The position numbers and the translations under genes were made by a program. Of a DNA stretch of 64,000 nt, positions 19,321 through 27,230 are shown one piece after another. Positions within the stretch are counted from its first letter, which is position 1; each line of letters begins with the position of its first letter. The DNA is from Nostoc sp. PCC 7107 (GTDB lineage Bacteria > Cyanobacteriota > Cyanobacteriia > Cyanobacteriales > Nostocaceae): positions 5,164,501 through 5,228,500 of the forward strand of contig NC_019676.1 of NCBI RefSeq assembly GCF_000316625.1. Reading direction: 5' to 3'. The notes under the pieces are model-generated. The model ran no database searches and was not told where the DNA came from. It was given only the letters and a program-made list of their open reading frames with translations.

Positions 19321-20319
19321 ATGTCTAAAAATTTACTAGAACAATTGCGGGAAGTTACTGTAGTTGTTGCGGATACTGGCGATATTAAAGCCATTGAAAA
19401 ATTCACCCCCAGAGACGCTACCACCAATCCTTCCTTGATTACAGCTGCGGCACAAATGCCAGAGTATCAGGATATTGTTGATCAGACTTTATTGCAAGCG
19501 AAAAAAGATGCTGGTGCAGGTGCTAGTCAAGCCCAAATTGTTTCTCTAGCTTTTGAACGTTTGGCTGTATCTTTTGGTTTGAAAATTTTGCAAATCATTC
19601 CTGGACGCGTTTCTACAGAAGTAGATGCCCGCTTGTCTTATGATACCGAAGCAACGATCGCCAAAGGTAGAGAAATCATTGCTCAGTATAAAGCCGCAGG
19701 CATTGGCCCCGAACGCATTCTGATTAAAATTGCCAGCACTTGGGAAGGAATTAAAGCAGCGGAAATTCTGGAAAAAGAAGGTATTCACTGTAACTTAACT
19801 TTATTGTTCGGGTTACATCAAGCGATCGCTTGTGCTGAAGCAGGTATCACCCTAATTTCTCCCTTTGTCGGTCGGATTCTTGACTGGTACAAGAAATCAA
19901 CCGGACGCGACAGCTACCCCTCTTCTGAAGATCCAGGCGTAGTATCTGTCACCACAATCTATAACTACTATAAGAAGTTCGGTCATAAAACCGAAGTTAT
20001 GGGCGCAAGCTTCCGCAACGTTGGTGAAATCACCGAGTTGGCAGGTTGCGACTTGCTCACCATTTCTCCTTCTTTGTTGGGTGAATTGCAAGCCACCATT
20101 GGCGAACTACCCCGCAAACTTGATCCTTCCAAAGCAGCCAGTATGGAAATTGCCAAAATCTCCATCGACAAAGCCACCTTCGACAAAATGCACACCGAAG
20201 ACCGCATGGCTTACGATAAGTTAGATGAAGGTATCAAAGGATTTACCAAAGCTTTAGAAGACCTGGAAAAATTATTGGCAGACAGACTATCTAGTTTAGA
20301 AGTAGTCGCCAGCCACTAG
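19321..20319 (+). CDS. tal: Transaldolase
   Basis: A 332-residue transaldolase (TalA/TalB type), which swaps a dihydroxyacetone unit between sedoheptulose-7-P and glyceraldehyde-3-P in the pentose phosphate pathway. The family signature TTNPSLI sits at residues 34-40, and the Schiff-base lysine is Lys136 in [11 protein letters not shown]. Further conserved blocks are [17 protein letters not shown] and [12 protein letters not shown]. The start has AAGGAG 9 bases upstream. It belongs to the xfp-gap1-pyk-tal run and would feed the phosphoketolase with pentose or hexose phosphates. The ending (LEVVASH) looks intact. Confidence 0.93.
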   Translation: MSKNLLEQLREVTVVVADTGDIKAIEKFTPRDATTNPSLITAAAQMPEYQDIVDQTLLQAKKDAGAGASQAQIVSLAFERLAVSFGLKILQIIPGRVSTEVDARLSYDTEATIAKGREIIAQYKAAGIGPERILIKIASTWEGIKAAEILEKEGIHCNLTLLFGLHQAIACAEAGITLISPFVGRILDWYKKSTGRDSYPSSEDPGVVSVTTIYNYYKKFGHKTEVMGASFRNVGEITELAGCDLLTISPSLLGELQATIGELPRKLDPSKAASMEIAKISIDKATFDKMHTEDRMAYDKLDEGIKGFTKALEDLEKLLADRLSSLEVVASH

Positions 20320-20473
20320 TAACGCTACGCGGAAGTCAAAAGTCAAAAGTCAAAAAGCTTATGTCACAAGCTTTTCACTAACTTGAAATGGCATCTTGAT
20401 TTCCGCCGCGTTGTACTAGTGCTTCTTCTCACAACTAATGAGACGAACTACTAGAATTTAGATTTCATAATCA

Positions 20474-20526
20474 AATCCCACATTCTGCATTTCCAATTAA
20501 CAAAGGAGAAGGCGGAATGTGGGATT
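20474..20526. terminator. Hairpin downstream of tal
   Basis: AATCCCACATTC (20474-20485) pairs with GAATGTGGGATT (20515-20526), with an extra partial pairing of TGCATTTCC against GGAGAAGGCG-like bases. The stem is followed by AAAGCATTTTT. It probably ends the tal transcript before the foreign-looking block at 20597. Confidence 0.55.
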
Positions 20527-20596
20527 AAAGCATTTTTGCAGAAACTCGATAAAATGAAACCTGTGTAGAAAAAGCCTGTTGACCGGGAGACTGTTC

Positions 20597-20827
20597 ATGA
20601 CGGAGGCGCAAAGTGAAAAACAACTGTCGAGAATAGTTTTAAAAGGCTTCAAGTCTATCGCTGAGTGTGACGTTGAACTCTCCAGGGTGAATATTTTAAT
20701 TGGGGCTAATGGGGCGGGAAAATCAAATTTTATCGGCTTTTTCCGTATGGTTCAGCAGATACTAGAACAGAACCTGCAAGGTTTTGTCAGTCTCCAAGGT
20801 AGCTTAATAAAAATTAAACATGAGTAA
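20597..20827 (+). pseudogene. 5' fragment of an AAA/SMC-type ATPase
   Basis: The frame from ATG 20597 gives 76 residues: MTEAQSEKQLSRIVLKGFKS, then DVELSRVNILIGANGAGKSNFIGFF with a perfect Walker A (GANGAGKSN), and QQILEQNLQGFVSLQGS, after which it stops. Proteins with this start normally run to 350-420 residues and carry ABC signature and Walker B parts, all missing here. The last codons (LIKIKHE) overlap the next gene's start at 20820. A deletion therefore seems to have joined this head to the SUKH gene. A TTG at 20579 is also in frame but less likely as the start. Confidence 0.75.
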
Positions 20828-21398
20828 TTTAAATTGGTTTTCTTTCCTTAAAAAGGAGAGTAAAAAAGCAATTGAAAACTATGAAAATGGAGAAGTATAT
20901 TGGATAATGGTGGATTTTTCTCCTGAAGCAATTGAATCACAATGGTTAGGTTTTTCAGGAGTAGCAGAAGAAAAAATTATTGCTGTTGAAGCTCATTTGG
21001 GAACAAAATTACCGTTCTCTTACAGAGAATTCTTAAAGGTTACAAATGGTTGGCCTGAGTATCCAGGGTTTTTAGGATTACGGAAAATTGAAGAAATTGA
21101 TTGGTTTTATGTTGAGAATCAAGATTGGATTAACATCTGGATGGAACCTGGAGGTTTACCACCCATCTCTGATGAACAATACCTGAGATACGCAAAAGGC
21201 TTAGAGCAAGAGATACGTTTGGAATACTTACAAACGGCTCTACAGATTAGTGATGCTTTAGATGGTGAAGTTATTTTGCTGAACCCTCAAGTGACTCACA
21301 ATAATGAATGGGAGGCTTGGTTGTTTAGTGATCATATTCCTGGTGCTAAACGATATCGCTCTTTTTGGGAAATGCTTACAATACGTGGAATTAGTTAA
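20820..21398 (+). CDS. SMI1/KNR4 (SUKH) family protein
   Basis: A 192-residue soluble protein. The SUKH pattern is visible: VAEEKIIAVEAHLGTKLPFSYREFL.. then NGWPEYPGFLGLRKIEEIDWF at residues 55-100, and later LNPQV..EWEAWLFSD near 165-180. SUKH proteins are typically immunity proteins against polymorphic or contact-dependent toxins and are often found without their toxin. No toxin gene is beside it. It overlaps the broken ATPase head by 8 bp, which suggests the block was assembled by deletion. The body is AT-rich with no HIP1 octamer. Confidence 0.75.
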   Translation: MSNLNWFSFLKKESKKAIENYENGEVYWIMVDFSPEAIESQWLGFSGVAEEKIIAVEAHLGTKLPFSYREFLKVTNGWPEYPGFLGLRKIEEIDWFYVENQDWINIWMEPGGLPPISDEQYLRYAKGLEQEIRLEYLQTALQISDALDGEVILLNPQVTHNNEWEAWLFSDHIPGAKRYRSFWEMLTIRGIS

Positions 21399-21405
21399 GA
21401 GAATA

Positions 21406-21481
21406 GTAGGTTGGGTGTAGCGATAGCGTAACCCAACATTCACGCATACTCTGTTGGGTTCCGTTCCTCCACCCAACCTAC
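21406..21481. repeat. Palindromic CCCAAC repeat element (MITE-like)
   Basis: The outer arms GTAGGTTGGGTG (21406-21417) and CACCCAACCTAC (21470-21481) are perfect complements. The inner arms AACCCAACA (21430-21438) and TGTTGGGTT (21452-21460) are also perfect. The 76-bp element sits between two convergent genes and is of a type found in many copies in Nostoc-like genomes. A decayed relative lies at 9293. Confidence 0.75.
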
Positions 21482-21506
21482 ACCAGAATTGCTGAACTGT
21501 ATTGCA

Positions 21507-23078
21507 TCAAAGCCAGTTTTGCAAAGACTCAAACCGAGTAAATTCTGACTCTAGTTGCCATTGAACCCGTGCGCGATCGCTCTTTTGCAAAAAAGCACTG
21601 CATCCTGAAGAAACAGATGTATTACCAGGGGTATCGCTGGCACAAGCTGGAACCATTGCCTTAAATTCAGGCGACTTCCAAAGACTATTTCCAAGAGCGA
21701 AACTATATTCTAAGCTATTGCGAGCCAGTCGCTTGAGGTCTTTATATGCCAGCCCATATCTTGTTGCTGCTAACAGATACTCATGACTCAAATCGATGCG
21801 GGAAATACCTTCATCATCGGAAGCAAGGGTCATTGGTACTCCAGCTTTCCAATACTCCATAAAAGGATGCTGATTTCCCTGGACATTCAAAATCACCTCA
21901 TTGCTAGTCAGGCAAATTTCAACCAACACGCCGCGTTGCTGCATTTGCTTCATCAACTCAAAAGGACGCTCTTCAAACAGAATATCTACACCATGTCCAA
22001 TGCGAGATGCTTGTGCTATTTCTACAGCTTGGCGAATATGAAAACGTAAATGCTCAGTTGGAACTAACCCCAAGGTTAACTCTCCGGCATGAAGTGAAAC
22101 CTTAACATTGGGATATTGACGTTTGAGAAATTGTAGCATCTGCATTTGCAAGGTGTAGTCACGGAGTGCGATCGGGTTATCCTCTGGGGCGACGAGATTG
22201 ATCCCAACTACCTGCTTGGAGGATGAAGCTAGTGCAAAAGCATAAGCTAACTGAGCAAATACTTCCACCGGTGATTTTGTTCTAGTAGTTTGCTGCAAAT
22301 AGCGCACCGTGACTGTACATCCAGGCTGTGGCTTTGGAGTGCCGCAACCGAGTGTTTTCGCAACTTCACCCTCCAACTGTGTTAATTGCTGATTGCCGAG
22401 TGTCACTAGCTCGGTTAATCCTCGCTTGAGCAATTGACGGTGCATCTCTGAGAAGTCTTGATTCCAACCCACTTCACGCCCTAACTGTCGAACCTCACTG
22501 CCCTGAACAGTCAGCATTAACTCAAGATAGTTAATATGCTGAGAAGCTGCCCGATTTGCTACTGACGCAACCATATCATCCCGACGGCTCATAGAGTCTG
22601 ATATTGTCCCAAATCCAGCAAAAGCCTCAAAAAATTGGTCGTGTCCAGATTTTCCAGCAAATTGGAGGTTACGGGTAGACCAACGATTGATCAGGGAATC
22701 ATAAACAGATGTTCTGTTGAACAATTCTGAGGCGGGAAAATAACTACTGTCCTGATTACAAGCCTTGGGTTCAACTAAAGTCCCCGCTTGTGGATTCACA
22801 CAATACCCATCGGTTGCACCCCACTCTAGATAATCTTCTGCGTACACAGCCCCGCTGAGATGACTGTGAATATCTCCTCCCTTTGGCATTCGCTGGACAA
22901 ATGCTCGTAAAGCCCCTGGCCGGGAACGATGGGCTTCAAACCAACTAGCAGCTTGAGCTTCACTCCGAGTTGAAGACTGCTGCGAATTAGATGGGACTTG
23001 GGCTGCTACACTGAAGATAAAACAGCTAGAACTTGTTAATACTCCTAAAAAAAAATATAGGGGCGCTCGTCTAGGCAT
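21507..23078 (-). CDS. Secreted adenosine deaminase-like metal-dependent hydrolase
   Basis: A 523-residue protein with an N-terminal signal peptide (residues 8-27, ending SVAAQ). The amidohydrolase barrel carries the metal-binding GGDIHSHLSGAV (His71, His73), the later SLHAGE, IGHGVDI and the LASDDEGIS block. These are the adenosine/AMP deaminase family markers, in the larger secreted form that resembles ADGF/ADA2. It probably acts in the periplasm on purine nucleosides, perhaps for salvage of extracellular adenosine. It runs opposite to the carbon-metabolism genes and sits inside the gap between tal and ackA. The length and signal peptide separate it from cytoplasmic Add. Confidence 0.8.
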   Translation of the reverse strand: MPRRAPLYFFLGVLTSSSCFIFSVAAQVPSNSQQSSTRSEAQAASWFEAHRSRPGALRAFVQRMPKGGDIHSHLSGAVYAEDYLEWGATDGYCVNPQAGTLVEPKACNQDSSYFPASELFNRTSVYDSLINRWSTRNLQFAGKSGHDQFFEAFAGFGTISDSMSRRDDMVASVANRAASQHINYLELMLTVQGSEVRQLGREVGWNQDFSEMHRQLLKRGLTELVTLGNQQLTQLEGEVAKTLGCGTPKPQPGCTVTVRYLQQTTRTKSPVEVFAQLAYAFALASSSKQVVGINLVAPEDNPIALRDYTLQMQMLQFLKRQYPNVKVSLHAGELTLGLVPTEHLRFHIRQAVEIAQASRIGHGVDILFEERPFELMKQMQQRGVLVEICLTSNEVILNVQGNQHPFMEYWKAGVPMTLASDDEGISRIDLSHEYLLAATRYGLAYKDLKRLARNSLEYSFALGNSLWKSPEFKAMVPACASDTPGNTSVSSGCSAFLQKSDRARVQWQLESEFTRFESLQNWL

Positions 23079-23384
23079 ATAGATTTATTTTTTTGTAAAA
23101 CGATGCTTAGAATAAAGCAAAAAACATATCAATTAACATTAGATGAAAGTCTATTGCATTTCTTATAAAACTTTGCTTTTGCCATTAAATTTCGATTATT
23201 CCGCAGTATAACCACTAAATTTGATTTATCCGTAGCTCAAAATGGCACAATTTTCTAGTTCGCCGCCACTTTCAGCAGGTTGAAGAATTCTCAAGGCGAT
23301 CGCATTAACCTCAGTAAGACTTATTTCATAAGCCAACCATGAAAGTCGAACTAGTGTTTTTATTTAGCACTTCAGGTATAAGTT
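23079..23384. other. Intergenic region between divergent genes
   Basis: A 306-bp gap holding the promoters of the deaminase-like gene (leftward) and ackA (rightward). One HIP1-like octamer occurs near 23298. I saw nothing else. Confidence 0.35.
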
Positions 23385-24608
23385 ATGAAAATCCTAGTAC
23401 TAAATGCTGGTTCTAGCAGCCAAAAAAGCTGTTTGTATGAAATAGCCGATGATGCTTTACCCCAAGAAGCACCCAAACCACTTTGGGAAGGCAAAGTTAA
23501 CTGGACTCAAGACCGAGGTGTGGCAGAAATTGAGGTAAAAACAGCTTCCGGCGCAACTCTGCATGAATCCATATATGGGGATTCACGCCAAGCACACGTT
23601 GCTTATATGCTTTATACCCTCAGCCGTGGTGCAACTAAAGTCATTGGACAACTGTCAGAAATTGATGTAGTTGGACATCGTGTGGTTCATGGTGGGCAAG
23701 ATTACCGCCATAGTGTGGTGATTACAGAAGACGTTAAAAAGGCGATCGCTCGTCTCTCGAATCTTGCCCCAGCCCACAACCCAGCAGCCTTAGAAGGCAT
23801 TGAAGCAATCGAAAAAAGTTTAAGTGAAGTCCCTCAAGTAGCAGTATTTGATACTGGGTTTCATTCCACCCTCCCGGATGCAGCGGCGATTTATCCCGGC
23901 CCATATCAATGGGTAGAACAAGGTATTCGTCGCTATGGATTTCACGGTATCAGTCATCAATATTGTGCTGGACGGGCGGCGCAAGTTCTCGGACAAGATT
24001 TAGCATCGTTACGAATCATTAGTTGTCACTTGGGTAATGGTTGTTCATTAGCAGCAATTAAAGATGGTCGCAGTATTGATACAACAATGGGTTTCACACC
24101 CTTAGATGGCTTAATGATGGGGAGTCGTTGCGGTTCCATCGACCCAGGAATTTTAATTTACCTACTGCGTCAGTCTAATTACTCAGTAGAAAGCTTAGAT
24201 TATGTTTTAAATAAAGCATCTGGCTTACGGGGAATTTCGGGCGTATCTAGCGATTTACCCAAAGTAATTGAAGCGATGGCCCAAGGTAACGACCGCGCCC
24301 AACTCGCTTGGGATATGTATGTCCATCGTTTACGCTCTGGAATTGGTGCTATGCTGGCTAGTCTGGGCGGATTAGATGTACTGTTATTTACCGCAGGTAT
24401 AGGCGAAAAATCAGATGGAATTCGCCAAGCTGTTTGTGAAGCCTTTGGATTTTTGGGCTTAAAAATTGACCCAGACAAAAATCAAAATCAACCTGTTGAT
24501 CAAGATATTGCCACACCAGATTCTACAGTGCGGGTGTTAGTGATACATACTCAAGAAGATTGGGCGATCGCACAACAATCTTGGCAAATTATGAAAAAGA
24601 ATGTTTAA
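23385..24608 (+). CDS. ackA: Acetate kinase
   Basis: A 407-residue acetate kinase making acetate and ATP from acetyl-phosphate. The N-terminal phosphate-binding motif is KILVLNAGSSSQK. GHRVVHGG lies near residue 105, DTGFHSTLPDAA near 157, RRYGFHGISHQY near 185, and GFTPLDGLMMGSRCGSIDPG near 237-256. There is no phosphotransacetylase gene nearby. The acetyl-phosphate is most simply supplied by the phosphoketolase at 13675. A membrane-protein gene follows after 56 bp on the same strand and may share its transcript. Confidence 0.94.
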   Translation: MKILVLNAGSSSQKSCLYEIADDALPQEAPKPLWEGKVNWTQDRGVAEIEVKTASGATLHESIYGDSRQAHVAYMLYTLSRGATKVIGQLSEIDVVGHRVVHGGQDYRHSVVITEDVKKAIARLSNLAPAHNPAALEGIEAIEKSLSEVPQVAVFDTGFHSTLPDAAAIYPGPYQWVEQGIRRYGFHGISHQYCAGRAAQVLGQDLASLRIISCHLGNGCSLAAIKDGRSIDTTMGFTPLDGLMMGSRCGSIDPGILIYLLRQSNYSVESLDYVLNKASGLRGISGVSSDLPKVIEAMAQGNDRAQLAWDMYVHRLRSGIGAMLASLGGLDVLLFTAGIGEKSDGIRQAVCEAFGFLGLKIDPDKNQNQPVDQDIATPDSTVRVLVIHTQEDWAIAQQSWQIMKKNV

Positions 24609-24664
24609 TCGGTAAAATCAAAAATAGGCTGTTAATTGAAATTAAAATATCAGCAAGCTTTTTC

Positions 24665-26317
24665 ATGTTCCTATCTAAGTTTTTTACAGACTCAATTACT
24701 CAGCCTAAGAAACAACGCCCTTGGGGATGGATATCGCTACACTTAATACTGAGTTTAGGATTTTCCTTATTTTATAGCATCTTGGGACTACAAAGAGCCT
24801 TCAAAACTGAATATGTTGCTCAAGATGATGCCAGAGAATATGTATTTTGGATGCAGCAATTTATTGATCCAGAATTATTCCAACATGATTTAATTGCAGA
24901 TTATTTCCAATCAATTACGCCTTGGGGATATGCCACTTTATATAAACTGATGGCGAATTTCGGCATTAATCCACTTTTGTGCAGCAAAATTCTCCCGGTT
25001 TTTTTGGGCTTGATTACTACTATTTACTGTTTTCGTCTCAGCCTAGAAATTTTTACCGTACCAGGCTCGGCATTTATTACTACCTTATTATTAAACCAAA
25101 GTCTTTGGTTTCAATCTGACTTGGTTTCTGCCACACCCAGGTCTTTTATCTATCCATTAATGTTGGCTTTTTTATACTATCTAATTAGAGGTGATTGGCG
25201 AATCAATTGCCTGATAATTATATTGGCAGGATTATTTTATCCTCCTCTAGTATTTATCTGTATAGGCATTTTATTAATTCGATTACCTGATAATTATTTT
25301 TGGCTATTTACTATCTTGGGATTAGCATTTCTCGTAATGTTACCCTATCTTTTCGCTTCATCTAAGTTTGCACCAGTTGTCACAGGTACTCAAGCTTGGA
25401 TCATGCCGGAACTATGGACAGAAGGGAGACATCCTTTTTTTGACAGTAATCTCGCCAGATTTTGGCTCATTGGTCAACATAGTGGCATATTACCACCGTT
25501 AATGCCTCCTCTAATTTGGATGGGTTTGTTTTTCCCACTAGTGCGCGGAAAACTGGAAAAATTGACCGTTCAAGTCAAAATATTGCCACAAATTATTATC
25601 GTATCGTTGACATTGTTTTTTGCGGCTCATGCCTTGCTATTGAAGTTATTTTTCCCTACTCGCTACACAGTACATACTTTTAGAATAGTCATGGCGATCG
25701 CTGCAGGTATTACCTTAACTGTAATATTGGATTGGTTATTCCAGGCTTATCAGCAAAAACGCAGACTTTGGCAAATCACATTAGCAGTTAGTTTAATCAC
25801 TTTTCTATTGCTATATCCTAACTTTTCTGGGCGTTTTCCCACCACTGATTATCGACAATCTACCGCATCAGCATTGTACAAATTTTTGCAACAGCAACCG
25901 AAAGATACCCTAGTAGCGACACTTTCCGACGAAGCAGATAACATCCCGACTTTTGCCCAAAGACCTATTTTAGTAGGTAGAGAATATGCCTTGCCTTTTC
26001 ATTTAGGTTACTATTCCCAGATTCGCCAACGAATCATTGATTTGCTACATGCTCAATATAGCCAAGATTTAACACCAGCAAAACAACTAATTCAAAAATA
26101 CGGAGTTGATTTCTGGCTGATAGAGAGTACATCCTTTCAAGTTGATTATCTCATCATTAAACCCTGGCTGAAAAGTTTTCAACCAGGGTTTAATGAAGCC
26201 GTCAATAATTTGTCTCAGAATAAGATTCCAGCATTAGCAACATTAACAAAACACTGTTCAGTTTTAGAAACAGAAAACTTCATTTTGTTAAAGGCAGACT
26301 GTATTCTGGAAGAATAA
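24665..26317 (+). CDS. Polytopic membrane protein, possible GT-C type glycosyltransferase
   Basis: A protein of about 550 residues with roughly ten hydrophobic segments in its first 400 residues and a soluble C-terminal part of about 150 residues (from TDYRQSTASALYKFLQQQPKDT). An acidic YVAQDDAREY motif follows the first membrane segment, where GT-C glycosyltransferases carry their catalytic Asp/Glu in the first outside loop. That is the basis for the tentative call. I chose the Met at 24665 because the 35 codons before it run through the ackA end in another frame. It may be co-transcribed with ackA, but a functional link is not evident. Confidence 0.6.
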   Translation: MFLSKFFTDSITQPKKQRPWGWISLHLILSLGFSLFYSILGLQRAFKTEYVAQDDAREYVFWMQQFIDPELFQHDLIADYFQSITPWGYATLYKLMANFGINPLLCSKILPVFLGLITTIYCFRLSLEIFTVPGSAFITTLLLNQSLWFQSDLVSATPRSFIYPLMLAFLYYLIRGDWRINCLIIILAGLFYPPLVFICIGILLIRLPDNYFWLFTILGLAFLVMLPYLFASSKFAPVVTGTQAWIMPELWTEGRHPFFDSNLARFWLIGQHSGILPPLMPPLIWMGLFFPLVRGKLEKLTVQVKILPQIIIVSLTLFFAAHALLLKLFFPTRYTVHTFRIVMAIAAGITLTVILDWLFQAYQQKRRLWQITLAVSLITFLLLYPNFSGRFPTTDYRQSTASALYKFLQQQPKDTLVATLSDEADNIPTFAQRPILVGREYALPFHLGYYSQIRQRIIDLLHAQYSQDLTPAKQLIQKYGVDFWLIESTSFQVDYLIIKPWLKSFQPGFNEAVNNLSQNKIPALATLTKHCSVLETENFILLKADCILEE

Positions 26318-26363
26318 TTTATGATGTAAAAACCAGAAGTTAGGCGATGTAATTTTTGAGCCT

Positions 26364-27038
26364 TTAAGGAATATATTGATCAACAACAATAATATCTAGT
26401 TCCTTTCGCCACGTACTTAAAGGCTTGTCCCAATTATCTTCCCACTTCTGCGCTAACAAGGGTTTCGCTTTAGCTCCCATCCGGTAGCCGATCGCAATGT
26501 TTTCTAAGAGATTCCCTAACTCGTCTGGGGCGGTAAATAAGGTGCGGAGTAACCCACCAGCAATGAGTAATATGGGTAGAGGAATGCGTATTTGAGCTAG
26601 GCAAAACGCTTGCAAGCCTAGTTCACCATTAACACTACTGCCTAATCCTGTAACTAAATGCCAGATATCGTGAGTTTGACGTAAGCGAGTCAGCACATAG
26701 CTGGTGTCATCAGTGATTGGCAATGAGCGGTAGTAATTGGGGTCAAAGCCAGTTTTCTGTATATACTCAGCAAAGCACCGCCCCAGAGATTCTGAAGGGA
26801 GTTGGGCTAAGGCTGTCAAATCTGGCGGGGGAGCTAAATATCGCTCTTGGACAATTTCCACAACTTCCGGTAAAGTTTTCACATAATCAATGGCTAATTG
26901 AGTGGCTTTAAGTTTGATCATGCCATCTTCAATATCTGGTGTAGCATCTGCCCGGCCTGGATCAAGTGCTAAAGTAACTGCTCCTTTTAAAGTCATCAAA
27001 AAATCTAGTTTTATAGCACTACTTTTACCACGTAGCAT
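26364..27038 (-). CDS. Coq4 family protein
   Basis: A 224-residue protein with the Coq4 hallmark: RQTHDIWHLVTG (HDxxH at about residues 132-136), then GELGLQAFCLAQ, where Coq4 keeps a conserved Glu. In mitochondria and proteobacteria Coq4 helps ubiquinone synthesis. Cyanobacteria make plastoquinone rather than ubiquinone, so the role here is open. The start is the ATG at 27038, preceded by GGGAG at a good distance. An in-frame GTG five codons earlier overlaps that site and is less likely. It is a single gene, convergent with the membrane-protein gene. Confidence 0.75.
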   Translation of the reverse strand: MLRGKSSAIKLDFLMTLKGAVTLALDPGRADATPDIEDGMIKLKATQLAIDYVKTLPEVVEIVQERYLAPPPDLTALAQLPSESLGRCFAEYIQKTGFDPNYYRSLPITDDTSYVLTRLRQTHDIWHLVTGLGSSVNGELGLQAFCLAQIRIPLPILLIAGGLLRTLFTAPDELGNLLENIAIGYRMGAKAKPLLAQKWEDNWDKPLSTWRKELDIIVVDQYIP

Positions 27039-27230
27039 GATACTAACTCCCACAAGTATTTATAAAAAATCTGAGTATAGCTGAGATTATGACTGAGAGG
27101 CTAAGGTAAATTTACGTTTTTTCTGTAGAAGTGTGTTCAAATATAGCAATTCAAATGTTGGAAAAAGTCTCAACAGGGGCGTAGGCTTCGCCTTCCCACA
27201 GGGTACGGCCGTTCGCCCCAATACTGATAT

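Noticed and set aside
21406-21481. Rho-independent terminator between the SUKH and deaminase genes
   Set aside because: No T-run follows the stem, and the sequence is a known type of dispersed repeat, so I list it as a repeat, although it may also stop transcription.
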